Assembly: GCA_019312705.1 (NCBI GenBank)
Contig: JAFDCW010000381.1
Span: 1 to 5,313, forward strand
Direction: 5' to 3'
Length of the DNA: 5,313 bases
DNA from: Deltaproteobacteria bacterium
GTDB taxonomy: Bacteria; Myxococcota; Polyangia; Polyangiales; B10-G4
The translations under genes and the position numbers were made by a program. How positions within the stretch are numbered: position 1 is the first letter of the stretch; every line of letters begins with the position of its first letter. This document shows, piece after piece, positions 1 to 5,313 of this stretch. A model generated the notes under the pieces. That model was given only the letters and a program-made list of their open reading frames with translations, made no database searches and was not told the origin of the DNA.

Positions 1-9
1 GGTTGCCAT
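1..9 (+). other. Truncated heme c attachment motif at window edge
   Basis: The first three codons read Gly-Cys-His, matching the last three positions of a C-x-G-C-H heme motif. The upstream cysteine would lie just outside the window. This makes the cytochrome at least hexaheme if correct, and shows that the coding frame continues to the left. The reading is an inference from three residues, strengthened by five complete motifs in the same frame. Confidence 0.7.
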
Positions 10-1692
10 CAGGGAAGCAACCGCACGGTCCTGCAGTACTGGGGCATCCGCCTCGACCAGAACCAGGACGTCGAAAACGGGACGCAGTACCCCGCGAACC
101 CGGTGACCTTCCAGAATGCGGCGGGCGATGAGCGGCTCTACGATCGGCTCGTCGGAAACAATACGTTCAATGGCCGAGTACCGGAGCAGCACATCCTCAT
201 CGAGGACTACGATGGCGACGGCCGCGACGATACCCCGGCCGACGTGCATCACGACGCGGGCATGGGTTGCATCGACTGCCACGGAAGTCGCGACGTGCAC
301 AACGGTACGAGGGGCGACCCCTCGAGCGGCAACATCAACTCGCAGATGGACCAGGCCGTGGCCATCGAGTGCCAGTCATGTCACGGCGGGGTAACCTCCT
401 TCGCCGCGACGGCCCCTTGCGAGACCTATGACGGCACCGCCGCCGATTGCGCCATCGACCGGCGCGGAAACTCGGTGCGCCACGTCACCCGGGACACGGA
501 TGGCAACTACTGGCTCGTCAGCCGGCTCAACGGCGGTCGCCACTTCGTCCCGCAGACCCGGGATACGACGGTCGACAGCGGTCGCCGCAATCCCCTTACC
601 GGAAACTTCATCTACAGCCCCGCCGCGTCGTATGCCATGGGGCGCGCCGACGGGAACCTGGCGACCGGCATCGGGCCCTTGCAGGACGACCCCGACACGG
701 TCGGCCTCGGCTTCAGCCACACCGACGACATGGACTGCGCGAGCTGTCACAGCTCGTGGACGAACAACTGCGTTGGCTGTCATCTGAAGAACCAATACGA
801 CGACGACCTGGACAGCAACTTCTTCAGCAACATCACCGGCGAGCCCATCGTGAACTTCCAGGCCGCCGCGGACTTCACCTACATCACTCCCGTGCCCTTC
901 TACCTCGGCGTCAACAGCCGGGGGCGGATCACCCAGACGGCGCCGGGCACTGCGGTGTTCTACCGATACGAGGACCTCAACGGCGACGAGTCACAGGTCT
1001 TCGCGTTCACGGATCGTCAGGGCAACGGCAACAACCCGGGGGTGGGCGGCCGCGGCAACTTCGGTGCCCTGAGCCACGACTCGATGATGGCGCATTCGAT
1101 CCGCGGACGGGTTGGTGCGACCACCGAAGGGCCCCGCTACTGCGTAGCCTGTCACATGACCGAGGACGGCCTCGATGAGTTCGGAGGCGAGTACAACGCC
1201 TTCCGCACGGCGATGGTCGAGGATGATTTCCGATCCCTCGACTTCGACTTGCTCGCTGAACACATCGGGCAGAACCCGGGCAACCAGCTCAACTCGCCCC
1301 TCTTCGTGCACATGGTCGCGGGCCTCGGCTCCGGTGTCTTCCTCTTCGACGAGACCGGCTGCCCGGTGAATCCCCTAGACGACAACGCCAACCGTCAGTA
1401 CTGCCCCGATGGCGCGCCGGCCGACAACTTCGACCCGGACAACACCGTCTACAACCTCGACGGCCTCGTCGAAGTCAACGGCATCCAGAACACCGCGTCC
1501 GCCCATCCCGCCCAGGACCGCGACCGGGTTCGTGAGGCCCGGGCAGGTGCGCTCAACCAATACACGAGTGGTCCCCTCGGCGCCCGTTCAGTCCAACGAC
1601 TGACCGACCCTGCCGGGGGGGTGGTCCTCGACAGTTACTTCGACGCCGATGGCGTTCCCCAGGGCAACGCCGCGGTCTACCTGACTCGCTGA
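1..1692 (+). CDS. Multiheme c-type cytochrome, C-terminal part (5' end outside window)
   Basis: This is an exported electron-transfer protein that would carry covalently bound c-type hemes in the periplasm or on the cell surface. Five complete CXXCH motifs are visible: CIDCH (nt 268-282), CQSCH (370-384), CASCH (736-750), CVGCH (769-783) and CVACH (1141-1155). The first codons, GGT TGC CAT, read G-C-H and are probably the end of a sixth motif cut by the edge. The frame is open from base 1, giving 563 residues; the GTG at 103 is internal, because using it would discard that heme site and leave no signal peptide. Extra histidines near the hemes (HH before CIDCH, H before CASCH, two in the 1075-1100 region) could be distal ligands. 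A calcium-loop-like DYDGDGRDD lies at nt 205-231. Two more cysteine pairs (around 418-450 and 1360-1405) could form disulfides. The last ~180 residues have no heme motif. The closest named family was not identified; the multiheme assignment itself is secure. Confidence 0.93.
   Translation, partial: GCHQGSNRTVLQYWGIRLDQNQDVENGTQYPANPVTFQNAAGDERLYDRLVGNNTFNGRVPEQHILIEDYDGDGRDDTPADVHHDAGMGCIDCHGSRDVHNGTRGDPSSGNINSQMDQAVAIECQSCHGGVTSFAATAPCETYDGTAADCAIDRRGNSVRHVTRDTDGNYWLVSRLNGGRHFVPQTRDTTVDSGRRNPLTGNFIYSPAASYAMGRADGNLATGIGPLQDDPDTVGLGFSHTDDMDCASCHSSWTNNCVGCHLKNQYDDDLDSNFFSNITGEPIVNFQAAADFTYITPVPFYLGVNSRGRITQTAPGTAVFYRYEDLNGDESQVFAFTDRQGNGNNPGVGGRGNFGALSHDSMMAHSIRGRVGATTEGPRYCVACHMTEDGLDEFGGEYNAFRTAMVEDDFRSLDFDLLAEHIGQNPGNQLNSPLFVHMVAGLGSGVFLFDETGCPVNPLDDNANRQYCPDGAPADNFDPDNTVYNLDGLVEVNGIQNTASAHPAQDRDRVREARAGALNQYTSGPLGARSVQRLTDPAGGVVLDSYFDADGVPQGNAAVYLTR
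205..231 (+). other. Aspartate-rich calcium-loop-like motif in the cytochrome
   Basis: The codons spell DYDGDGRDD, with Asp at positions 1, 3, 5 and 9 and Gly at 6. This is the spacing of EF-hand-like and thrombospondin type 3 calcium loops. It sits 12 residues before the CIDCH heme site. Calcium binding is inferred; no second copy of the motif is visible. Confidence 0.45.
736..783 (+). other. Closely spaced heme pair (CASCH and CVGCH)
   Basis: Two CXXCH motifs are separated by only six residues (SSWTNN), giving the pattern CX2CH-X6-CX2CH with a Trp between them. The other motifs in this protein are about 30 to 120 residues apart. Such a short spacing normally places two hemes in direct contact in multiheme cytochromes, which allows fast heme-to-heme electron transfer. 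The motifs are seen directly; the packing is inferred. Confidence 0.85.
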
Positions 1693-1699
1693 TATGATG
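1690..1699 (+). promoter_or_regulatory. Stop/start junction suggesting translational coupling
   Basis: The cytochrome ends with TGA at 1690-1692, and after one base come two tandem ATG codons (1694 and 1697). No purine-rich Shine-Dalgarno sequence is visible in the 15 bases upstream. Ribosomes finishing the cytochrome are therefore likely to reinitiate on the downstream gene. This argues for one operon and for matched expression of the two proteins. The exact ATG used cannot be decided; the choice changes the protein by one residue. Confidence 0.65.
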
Positions 1700-1780
1700 A
1701 GTACACCCATAGCGAAATCGTTCCTGGTTCTCTGTCTCGTCACGGCGTCGCTGGCCGTGTGCGAGGCACCCGCGGCCGCG
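1694..1780 (+). other. Signal peptide of the barrel protein
   Basis: Residues 1-29 have a Lys at position 8, a hydrophobic core (FLVLCLVTASLAV) and a small-residue c-region ending PAAA before Gln-Thr. This fits Sec export with cleavage by signal peptidase I after Ala29. A cysteine at position 23 follows Leu-Ala-Val, but Val directly before Cys does not fit a standard lipobox, so lipoprotein processing is less likely. Confidence 0.8.
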
Positions 1781-3037
1781 CAGACGAGCAAGGCGCTCTT
1801 CGTCGCCGCGCCGAGCCTTTCGAGGGCCCTTCGTCGCGCCGTTCCCGGGGTTCTCGCGTGGGAGGCGCAGTTGGTCGATGGGCGTGCTTACACGAGAGCC
1901 GCCGGGCGGCAGGGTCTCGAGGCCGCCCGCGGTCCGGCGCTCCGGCGCTTTGGGCCCCAGCAGGGCGTTGACGTCATCGTCGTCGCGGGCTCGAGCACCC
2001 GCGGGACCGCCCGTCTGCTTCACCTCAACTACTACCACGGTCAGACCGGAGACGAGATTCGCGCGGGGACCTACCGCCTGCGGGGGCAGAAGATCCAGCG
2101 CACGGTTCATGCGGCCATCGCGAGGGACCTTCAGTCCGCCGTATCCATGAGCCGGCAGGAAGACCGAAGCGCCCGGACGCCGACGACCGCCGCCCGGGAG
2201 CAGGTCGCCCATGACACGGTCAGGGAAGAGGCCGTCGCCGAAGCGGCGGCCGACGAAGACCTCGCCGACGAAGGCCTCGCCGGTGAAGACCGCGCGGTGC
2301 AAGACCAAGAGGAGAGCCAAGAGGAGAGCGCGGTCCACGAGGCCTGGGAATGGCGCTTCGACCTCACGGCGGGGTTCGGATTTGGGCATCGCGCGAGCAC
2401 CGTGCCGACGGAGGAGGGGGATGCCCACCTCTCCTCGTCGCCTTTCCCGGCCGTGCATGCCGCGTTTGATGTCTGGCTGCGTCCCCAGGCGGAAAGCTCG
2501 CTCCGGGTCGGTTTTGGCACCCGCTATTACACATCCGTGGGCCTCCAGACGGCGGACCTCCTCGAGGATGGCACAACGCGGACGGTCGACACTCGCGCCC
2601 AGAACCTGAGCCTCGGCTTCAAGCTGAACTTCCCCTTCACCGAAGGCCCCCGCGCCATACGCATGGACGTCGAGGCGGGCTGGAGCTTCCGGTTCCTCGA
2701 TAGCGAGTTTCAGTTGTCGATGCCCACCTACACGCTCTCGGGCCTCTACGGCCGCGGCGGTCTTCTATTTCCGATCGGCGAGGAGAGCCCTTTCGCCCTC
2801 GGTCTAGCGGCCGAGCTCGGGTACATCAACTCGGTGAGCGAAGAAGCGGCCCAGGCAGCCTCCGTCAGTGGGGGGGTACGCGTTGGCATCGAAGTCCAGG
2901 TTCGCTACACCATCATCGCCGACCTCGACGTCTCCGTTGCCTACCGCGGGTCTCACGTCTTCCTACCCAGTGGGCGGGGCGGAGCCATGAGCGACGTCGA
3001 GCGCTTCGGCGTGTTGCGGGTGACGTACCGGCCCTAG
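1694..3037 (+). CDS. Exported protein with predicted C-terminal outer-membrane beta-barrel, unknown function
   Basis: I do not recognise a named family for this 447-residue protein. Four regions can be seen. Residues 1-29 are a signal peptide. Residues ~30-150 are a small alpha/beta domain with a hydrophobic strand (VDVIVVAG), a following strand pair with a YYHGQTGDEI turn, and a closing helix; this layout is reminiscent of periplasmic CsgG/LpoB-like domains, but that is a loose analogy. Residues ~151-217 form a charged, low-complexity acidic linker with short tandem repeats. Residues ~218-447 contain about ten alternating polar/apolar segments rich in Gly and aromatic residues (such as FDLTAGFGFG, LRVGFGTRYY, LSLGFKLNF, ALGLAAELGY, DVSVAYRG and VLRVTYRP), typical of a small outer-membrane barrel. 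The protein ends in YRP rather than the usual terminal Phe/Tyr, so insertion by the BAM machinery is less certain. It follows the multiheme cytochrome by one base, so it may anchor, secrete or organise that cytochrome at the outer membrane. The gene looks intact. Confidence 0.85.
   Translation: MMSTPIAKSFLVLCLVTASLAVCEAPAAAQTSKALFVAAPSLSRALRRAVPGVLAWEAQLVDGRAYTRAAGRQGLEAARGPALRRFGPQQGVDVIVVAGSSTRGTARLLHLNYYHGQTGDEIRAGTYRLRGQKIQRTVHAAIARDLQSAVSMSRQEDRSARTPTTAAREQVAHDTVREEAVAEAAADEDLADEGLAGEDRAVQDQEESQEESAVHEAWEWRFDLTAGFGFGHRASTVPTEEGDAHLSSSPFPAVHAAFDVWLRPQAESSLRVGFGTRYYTSVGLQTADLLEDGTTRTVDTRAQNLSLGFKLNFPFTEGPRAIRMDVEAGWSFRFLDSEFQLSMPTYTLSGLYGRGGLLFPIGEESPFALGLAAELGYINSVSEEAAQAASVSGGVRVGIEVQVRYTIIADLDVSVAYRGSHVFLPSGRGGAMSDVERFGVLRVTYRP
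2252..2296 (+). repeat. Imperfect 15-bp tandem repeat in the acidic linker
   Basis: Three in-frame 15-bp units encode DEDLA, DEGLA and GEDRA. The first two units differ at one base; the third is more diverged. They lie in the linker between the N-terminal domain and the beta-rich region. Slippage in whole-codon units would change linker length without breaking the frame. Confidence 0.8.
2306..2329 (+). repeat. Perfect 12-bp tandem duplication (QEES twice)
   Basis: The unit CAAGAGGAGAGC occurs twice head to tail without a mismatch and encodes QEES-QEES at residues 205-212. It ends shortly before the first predicted barrel strand. The identical copies suggest a recent duplication, and the in-frame unit points to an elastic, unstructured spacer. 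Confidence 0.85.
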
Positions 3038-3063
3038 GGACGCCGCCCTAGGGCGTCGCCGGT
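3027..3063. terminator. Bidirectional hairpin spanning both convergent stop codons
   Basis: The arms GCCCTAGGG (3031-3039) and CCCTAGGGC (3046-3054) are perfect inverted repeats around a 6-base loop, ACGCCG. The flanks ACCG (3027-3030) and CGGT (3060-3063) can pair as an outer stem with a five-base bulge on the right side. The + strand gene stops with TAG at 3035-3037 and the - strand gene with TAG at 3048-3050, one in each arm. There is no T-run on either side, so this is not a classical intrinsic terminator; it could still stall polymerase, protect 3' ends or block read-through from either side. The pairing is seen directly; the termination role is inferred. Confidence 0.6.
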
Positions 3064-5313
3064 CCGCGTTCCGCGGGGGGCCGGAAGAGGTCAATCGGGT
3101 CCGTGTCCACGGCCGCATTGACCGATGCGCCGGAGACGATGTCGAGGCTGACGGCGACGTCGAGTTCGCGGCCGCTGATGGAGCCGTGGCACCCGCCGCA
3201 GATGGCGTTGAAGAAGCGCCGCGGGACCGAGCGCTTGATGCGTTCGCCGGGGTAGTACTGTTCTTGTTCGCGCTGGACCTTCATGCCGGCGAAGGGCGAG
3301 CCCTCGGGGAAGACCAGGGCCTGGCCCGCGCTATCGGTGAGTCGGTAGCGGACCGGAGTACCCCCGGGGAGGCGCAGATGGGCTGAGCCGTCCTCATTGG
3401 TGCGTACGTTGCCGAGGTTGCGGTTGGCGACGAAGAGCGGTCCGAACTCGTCGGTGATCACGTTTGCCGAGACCTCGTCGAAGCTGACCACTCCGGTCGG
3501 GGGCGGCAAAACCTCGAGGACGTCGAAGCCGCCGATCGCATAGTCGATGGGGCGCCCGCTGGGGGTTCGCACGTTCTCGAACATGAGGGCGGCGATCATC
3601 GGAAAGTCGTTGAACAAGACGACCGAGTCGGGCTCGCCGGCGATGATGTCCGGGCGGTCGACGCCCTTGCCGTCCGATACCAGTACCCCCCGGGGCGAGC
3701 GCGCGTACACCGCCAAGACCTCTACGTCAGCGATGCCGGCCTCGCCGGCGATTCGCCGGGCGACTCCGGTGCGATAGTCCACCTCGCAGAGGTCCCAGTC
3801 GTAGCCGTCACCCATGGCGCTGACGTCGGGGTCGCAGGAGGCGAGCAGTCGTCCGGTCGGCAGGGAGGCCGGTGAGCGGAAGACGCCGGTGAGGCCCCCG
3901 AGGACCCCCGGCGCCGGGATGTTCATGCCGCGGAGGTGTCCCGGGTTGTCGAGGCCGCGGTCCTGATGGTCCGGTCCGATGGACCGGTTGCCGACGACTA
4001 GCATCCCCGCCCCGTCCGGGAGACCGACCTCCGAGGCGATGAAGGCGAAGTTGAGATTCAGCAGGTGCACGACCTCGGTCGCCGAGCTGAAGCCGAGGGT
4101 CGGTCGGTTGCCGTAGAGCGGGTGGAAGTCGCCCCCGTCGAGGATCTGACGGCGCAGGGCGTACTGGTGGAAACCCTCTTCGCGCTTTTCGGCGGTGAAG
4201 ATCATGCGACCGTCGCCCATGAACGCCGGCGCCACCTCTTGGTTCAAGAGGAAGGTCATCTGGCGCACCGAGCCGTCGGCGTCCTGCACGTAGAGGTTGG
4301 CGTTAGGCGCCATGCCAGCCGGCGTGCGCGTCGGTCCCTGGTAGTCGTAGGCCCCGCGGTCGAGGTTGCCCCGGGTCGAGGCAAAGACGATGCGCCCGTC
4401 CGGCGCCCAGGCGGGGTCGAAATCGTGGGTGAGGATGCCGTTCTCTTCGGCGAGGGCCGCGGCCACGCCGGGGATCTGCTCACAGGCCGAGCCGTCCTCG
4501 TTCATCCAATAGAGGCGTAGGGGTTCCGAGGCGGAGCTCCGGGCGGCGAAAGCGATTCGTTCGGCGTTCCATGAGAGCGCCGGACCCCTGACGTCAGCGG
4601 TGGCCGGGGAGAGGCCACAGCCCCCCAGGAGGCTCCCGGGAGCTCCAACGGTCATTGCGCCGTCGGCGCCCACGGTCACCGGCGCGCTCATGAGGTCGGC
4701 GCCGGGTCGATAGGTGTCGAAATCCATCACTCCGCCGACGCCGAGGGGACGTGCGACCCAGACTAGGGCGCGCACCAACTCGGAGTCGGGGAACACGTCG
4801 CCCCGGGCGACGGCGGCTTCCCGCTCGATCTGGTGCCACCGCACGACCACGCAGTACGCGGGGATTTCGTTGAGGTTGCCGTTGTCGGCGTCGATGCCCA
4901 CGCAATCATCGGGGGTCGCGGGGTTCAGGGCGCCGCCGCCACTGAAGTCTTCGAAGAGACTGCCGCCGCGGTGAGCAATACCCGTGCTGCCCATCTCCGG
5001 TGGGAAGAGGTTCTTCGCGAGCAGCCGGCTGTCAGTCGGGTCCGGCGACTCGAGGGCGATGAGCTTGCGCGTGAGGGCGTAGTTGCGATGCCGTGCGAAG
5101 CTCGAGAAAGCGCCTTGGGACCCACCGCGGAGCTGGTATTTGATGCTGATCGGCGAGTGGCAGTTGAGGGCCATACAGCCTTTGCGAACGAGGACCGGCT
5201 GCACGCGGTTGATGAAGAACCGGTAGCCGGGGTCTTCCTCGCCGCCGCCGAGCAGTTCGGGGGCGCGGTTGACGACGTCTTCGGCCCAACCGTGAATCTT
5301 GCCGTAGCCATCG
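3048..5313 (-). CDS. HzsA-related diheme beta-propeller protein, C-terminal part (5' end outside window)
   Basis: A large exported protein with two heme attachment sites flanking a beta-propeller. The frame is open to the right edge (about 754 residues). The first possible start inside, GTG at 5204, falls within a conserved-looking stretch (RFFINR-VQPVLVRKGC) and gives no signal peptide, so the true start lies beyond the window. Numbering from that GTG, residues 10-16 are CMALNCH, a CX4CH heme site, followed by SPDPTDSRLLAK and an H-R-G-G motif like those in planctomycete-type cytochrome domains. Residues ~206-460 hold TolB/PD40-like propeller repeats (DPAWAPDGRIVFASTRG, NLYVQDADGS, APAFMGDGRMIFT). 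Residues ~595-660 form a beta-sandwich-like stretch (NEDGSAHLRLPGG, then YYPGER) leading to CGGCH at 669-673. This order of propeller, EDGS module and P-G-E before CXXCH is what I recall of HzsA-related proteins. No HzsB/C partner is visible, so hydrazine synthesis should not be assumed. The substrate is unknown. Confidence 0.85.
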   Translation of the reverse strand, partial: DGYGKIHGWAEDVVNRAPELLGGGEEDPGYRFFINRVQPVLVRKGCMALNCHSPISIKYQLRGGSQGAFSSFARHRNYALTRKLIALESPDPTDSRLLAKNLFPPEMGSTGIAHRGGSLFEDFSGGGALNPATPDDCVGIDADNGNLNEIPAYCVVVRWHQIEREAAVARGDVFPDSELVRALVWVARPLGVGGVMDFDTYRPGADLMSAPVTVGADGAMTVGAPGSLLGGCGLSPATADVRGPALSWNAERIAFAARSSASEPLRLYWMNEDGSACEQIPGVAAALAEENGILTHDFDPAWAPDGRIVFASTRGNLDRGAYDYQGPTRTPAGMAPNANLYVQDADGSVRQMTFLLNQEVAPAFMGDGRMIFTAEKREEGFHQYALRRQILDGGDFHPLYGNRPTLGFSSATEVVHLLNLNFAFIASEVGLPDGAGMLVVGNRSIGPDHQDRGLDNPGHLRGMNIPAPGVLGGLTGVFRSPASLPTGRLLASCDPDVSAMGDGYDWDLCEVDYRTGVARRIAGEAGIADVEVLAVYARSPRGVLVSDGKGVDRPDIIAGEPDSVVLFNDFPMIAALMFENVRTPSGRPIDYAIGGFDVLEVLPPPTGVVSFDEVSANVITDEFGPLFVANRNLGNVRTNEDGSAHLRLPGGTPVRYRLTDSAGQALVFPEGSPFAGMKVQREQEQYYPGERIKRSVPRRFFNAICGGCHGSISGRELDVAVSLDIVSGASVNAAVDTDPIDLFRPPAERGPATP
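3186..3200 (-). other. C-terminal CXXCH heme site of the HzsA-like protein
   Basis: The - strand codons read CGGCH, a canonical heme c attachment motif, 45 residues before the stop. It is preceded by RRFFNAI and a P-G-E turn. In HzsA-type proteins a heme follows the propeller and sandwich region at a similar place. A distal ligand is not obvious from sequence, so the heme could be five-coordinate and catalytic, or could recruit a His or Met from elsewhere. Confidence 0.85.
5157..5177 (-). other. Atypical CX4CH heme site of the HzsA-like protein
   Basis: The - strand codons read CMALNCH, with four rather than two residues between the cysteines. CX4CH sites are known heme c attachment motifs in tetraheme cytochrome c3 proteins. 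The surroundings (VQPVLVRKGC before, SPIS after) match the usual V-x-P-x-L-x-x-x-C context of planctomycete-type cytochrome domains, where CXXCH is normal. The heme role is therefore likely, but it could instead be a relic that keeps a disulfide. Confidence 0.65.

Noticed and set aside
447..1178. 243-codon open frame on the + strand inside the cytochrome
   Set aside because: Its Arg/Pro/His-rich composition is typical of a shifted frame in GC-rich DNA, and the cytochrome frame with its heme motifs explains the region.
1615..1621. G7 run in the cytochrome (and another at 2870-2876 in the barrel gene) as phase-variable tracts
   Set aside because: Seven G are short for phase variation, lie near the 3' ends of the genes, and both frames are intact across them; they are possible sequencing-error spots but show no error here.
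103..1692. GTG at 103 as the start of the cytochrome gene
   Set aside because: The frame is open from base 1, an apparent heme-motif end lies upstream at 1-9, and no signal peptide follows position 103.
1751..1762. Lipoprotein processing at Cys23 of the barrel protein
   Set aside because: The preceding residues Leu-Ala-Val put Val where Gly, Ala or Ser is expected, and a good signal peptidase I site follows at Ala29.
1553..2458. 301-codon open frame on the - strand opposite the cytochrome end and the barrel gene
   Set aside because: It is Arg/Gly/Pro-rich, has no recognisable motif, crosses the junction of two well-supported genes and is the expected antisense by-product of GC-rich coding DNA.
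3031..3054. Classical Rho-independent terminator
   Set aside because: The stem is strong, but no T-run follows on either strand, so only a hairpin-type, bidirectional end signal is proposed.
3048..5204. GTG at 5204 as the start of the HzsA-like gene
   Set aside because: The same frame continues without a stop to the window edge through plausible protein sequence; the GTG lies nine codons before the heme motif and provides no export signal.
3048..5313. Naming the - strand gene hydrazine synthase subunit alpha
   Set aside because: Only the motif order resembles HzsA; there are no HzsB/C genes in view, and many HzsA-related proteins occur outside anammox bacteria.

Overview
The window is GC-rich, almost wholly protein-coding bacterial DNA. 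It holds three genes: two co-directional on the + strand and one convergent on the - strand. Two of the three are covalent-heme (c-type cytochrome) proteins, and the third looks like an exported outer-membrane protein, so the theme is extracytoplasmic redox chemistry in a Gram-negative cell. The strong G/C preference at third codon positions, the aspartate-rich exported multiheme protein and the signal peptide/soluble domain/acidic linker/barrel architecture suggest a Myxococcota- or deltaproteobacteria-like organism, possibly from an environmental assembly. That placement is inference only; there is no rRNA or tRNA here to test it.

Layout. Positions 1-1692 (+) are the C-terminal part of a multiheme cytochrome c. 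The frame is open to the left edge, and the first complete codons are the end of a further heme-binding motif. After a single base, 1694-3037 (+) encodes a 447-residue protein with a signal peptide, an N-terminal alpha/beta domain, a low-complexity acidic linker and a C-terminal region of amphipathic beta strands. A perfect 9-bp inverted repeat at 3031-3054 carries the stop codons of this gene and of the convergent gene, which are only 10 bp apart. From 3048 to the right edge (-) lies the C-terminal ~754 residues of a large protein with an N-terminal CX4CH site, a central TolB/PD40-like beta-propeller and a C-terminal CXXCH site. Its order of motifs resembles HzsA-related proteins, named after the alpha subunit of hydrazine synthase.

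How they may work together. The cytochrome and the barrel protein are almost certainly co-transcribed and probably translationally coupled. This could be a surface electron-transfer unit in which a beta-barrel protein anchors or organises a multiheme cytochrome. The convergent HzsA-like protein could be an unrelated neighbour or a periplasmic or surface redox partner. No complete substrate-defining enzyme is visible, so the physiological reaction is unknown. Both cytochrome genes lack their 5' ends here; their signal peptides, promoters and any further heme sites lie outside the window. No RNA genes, mobile elements, CRISPR arrays or origins were seen.
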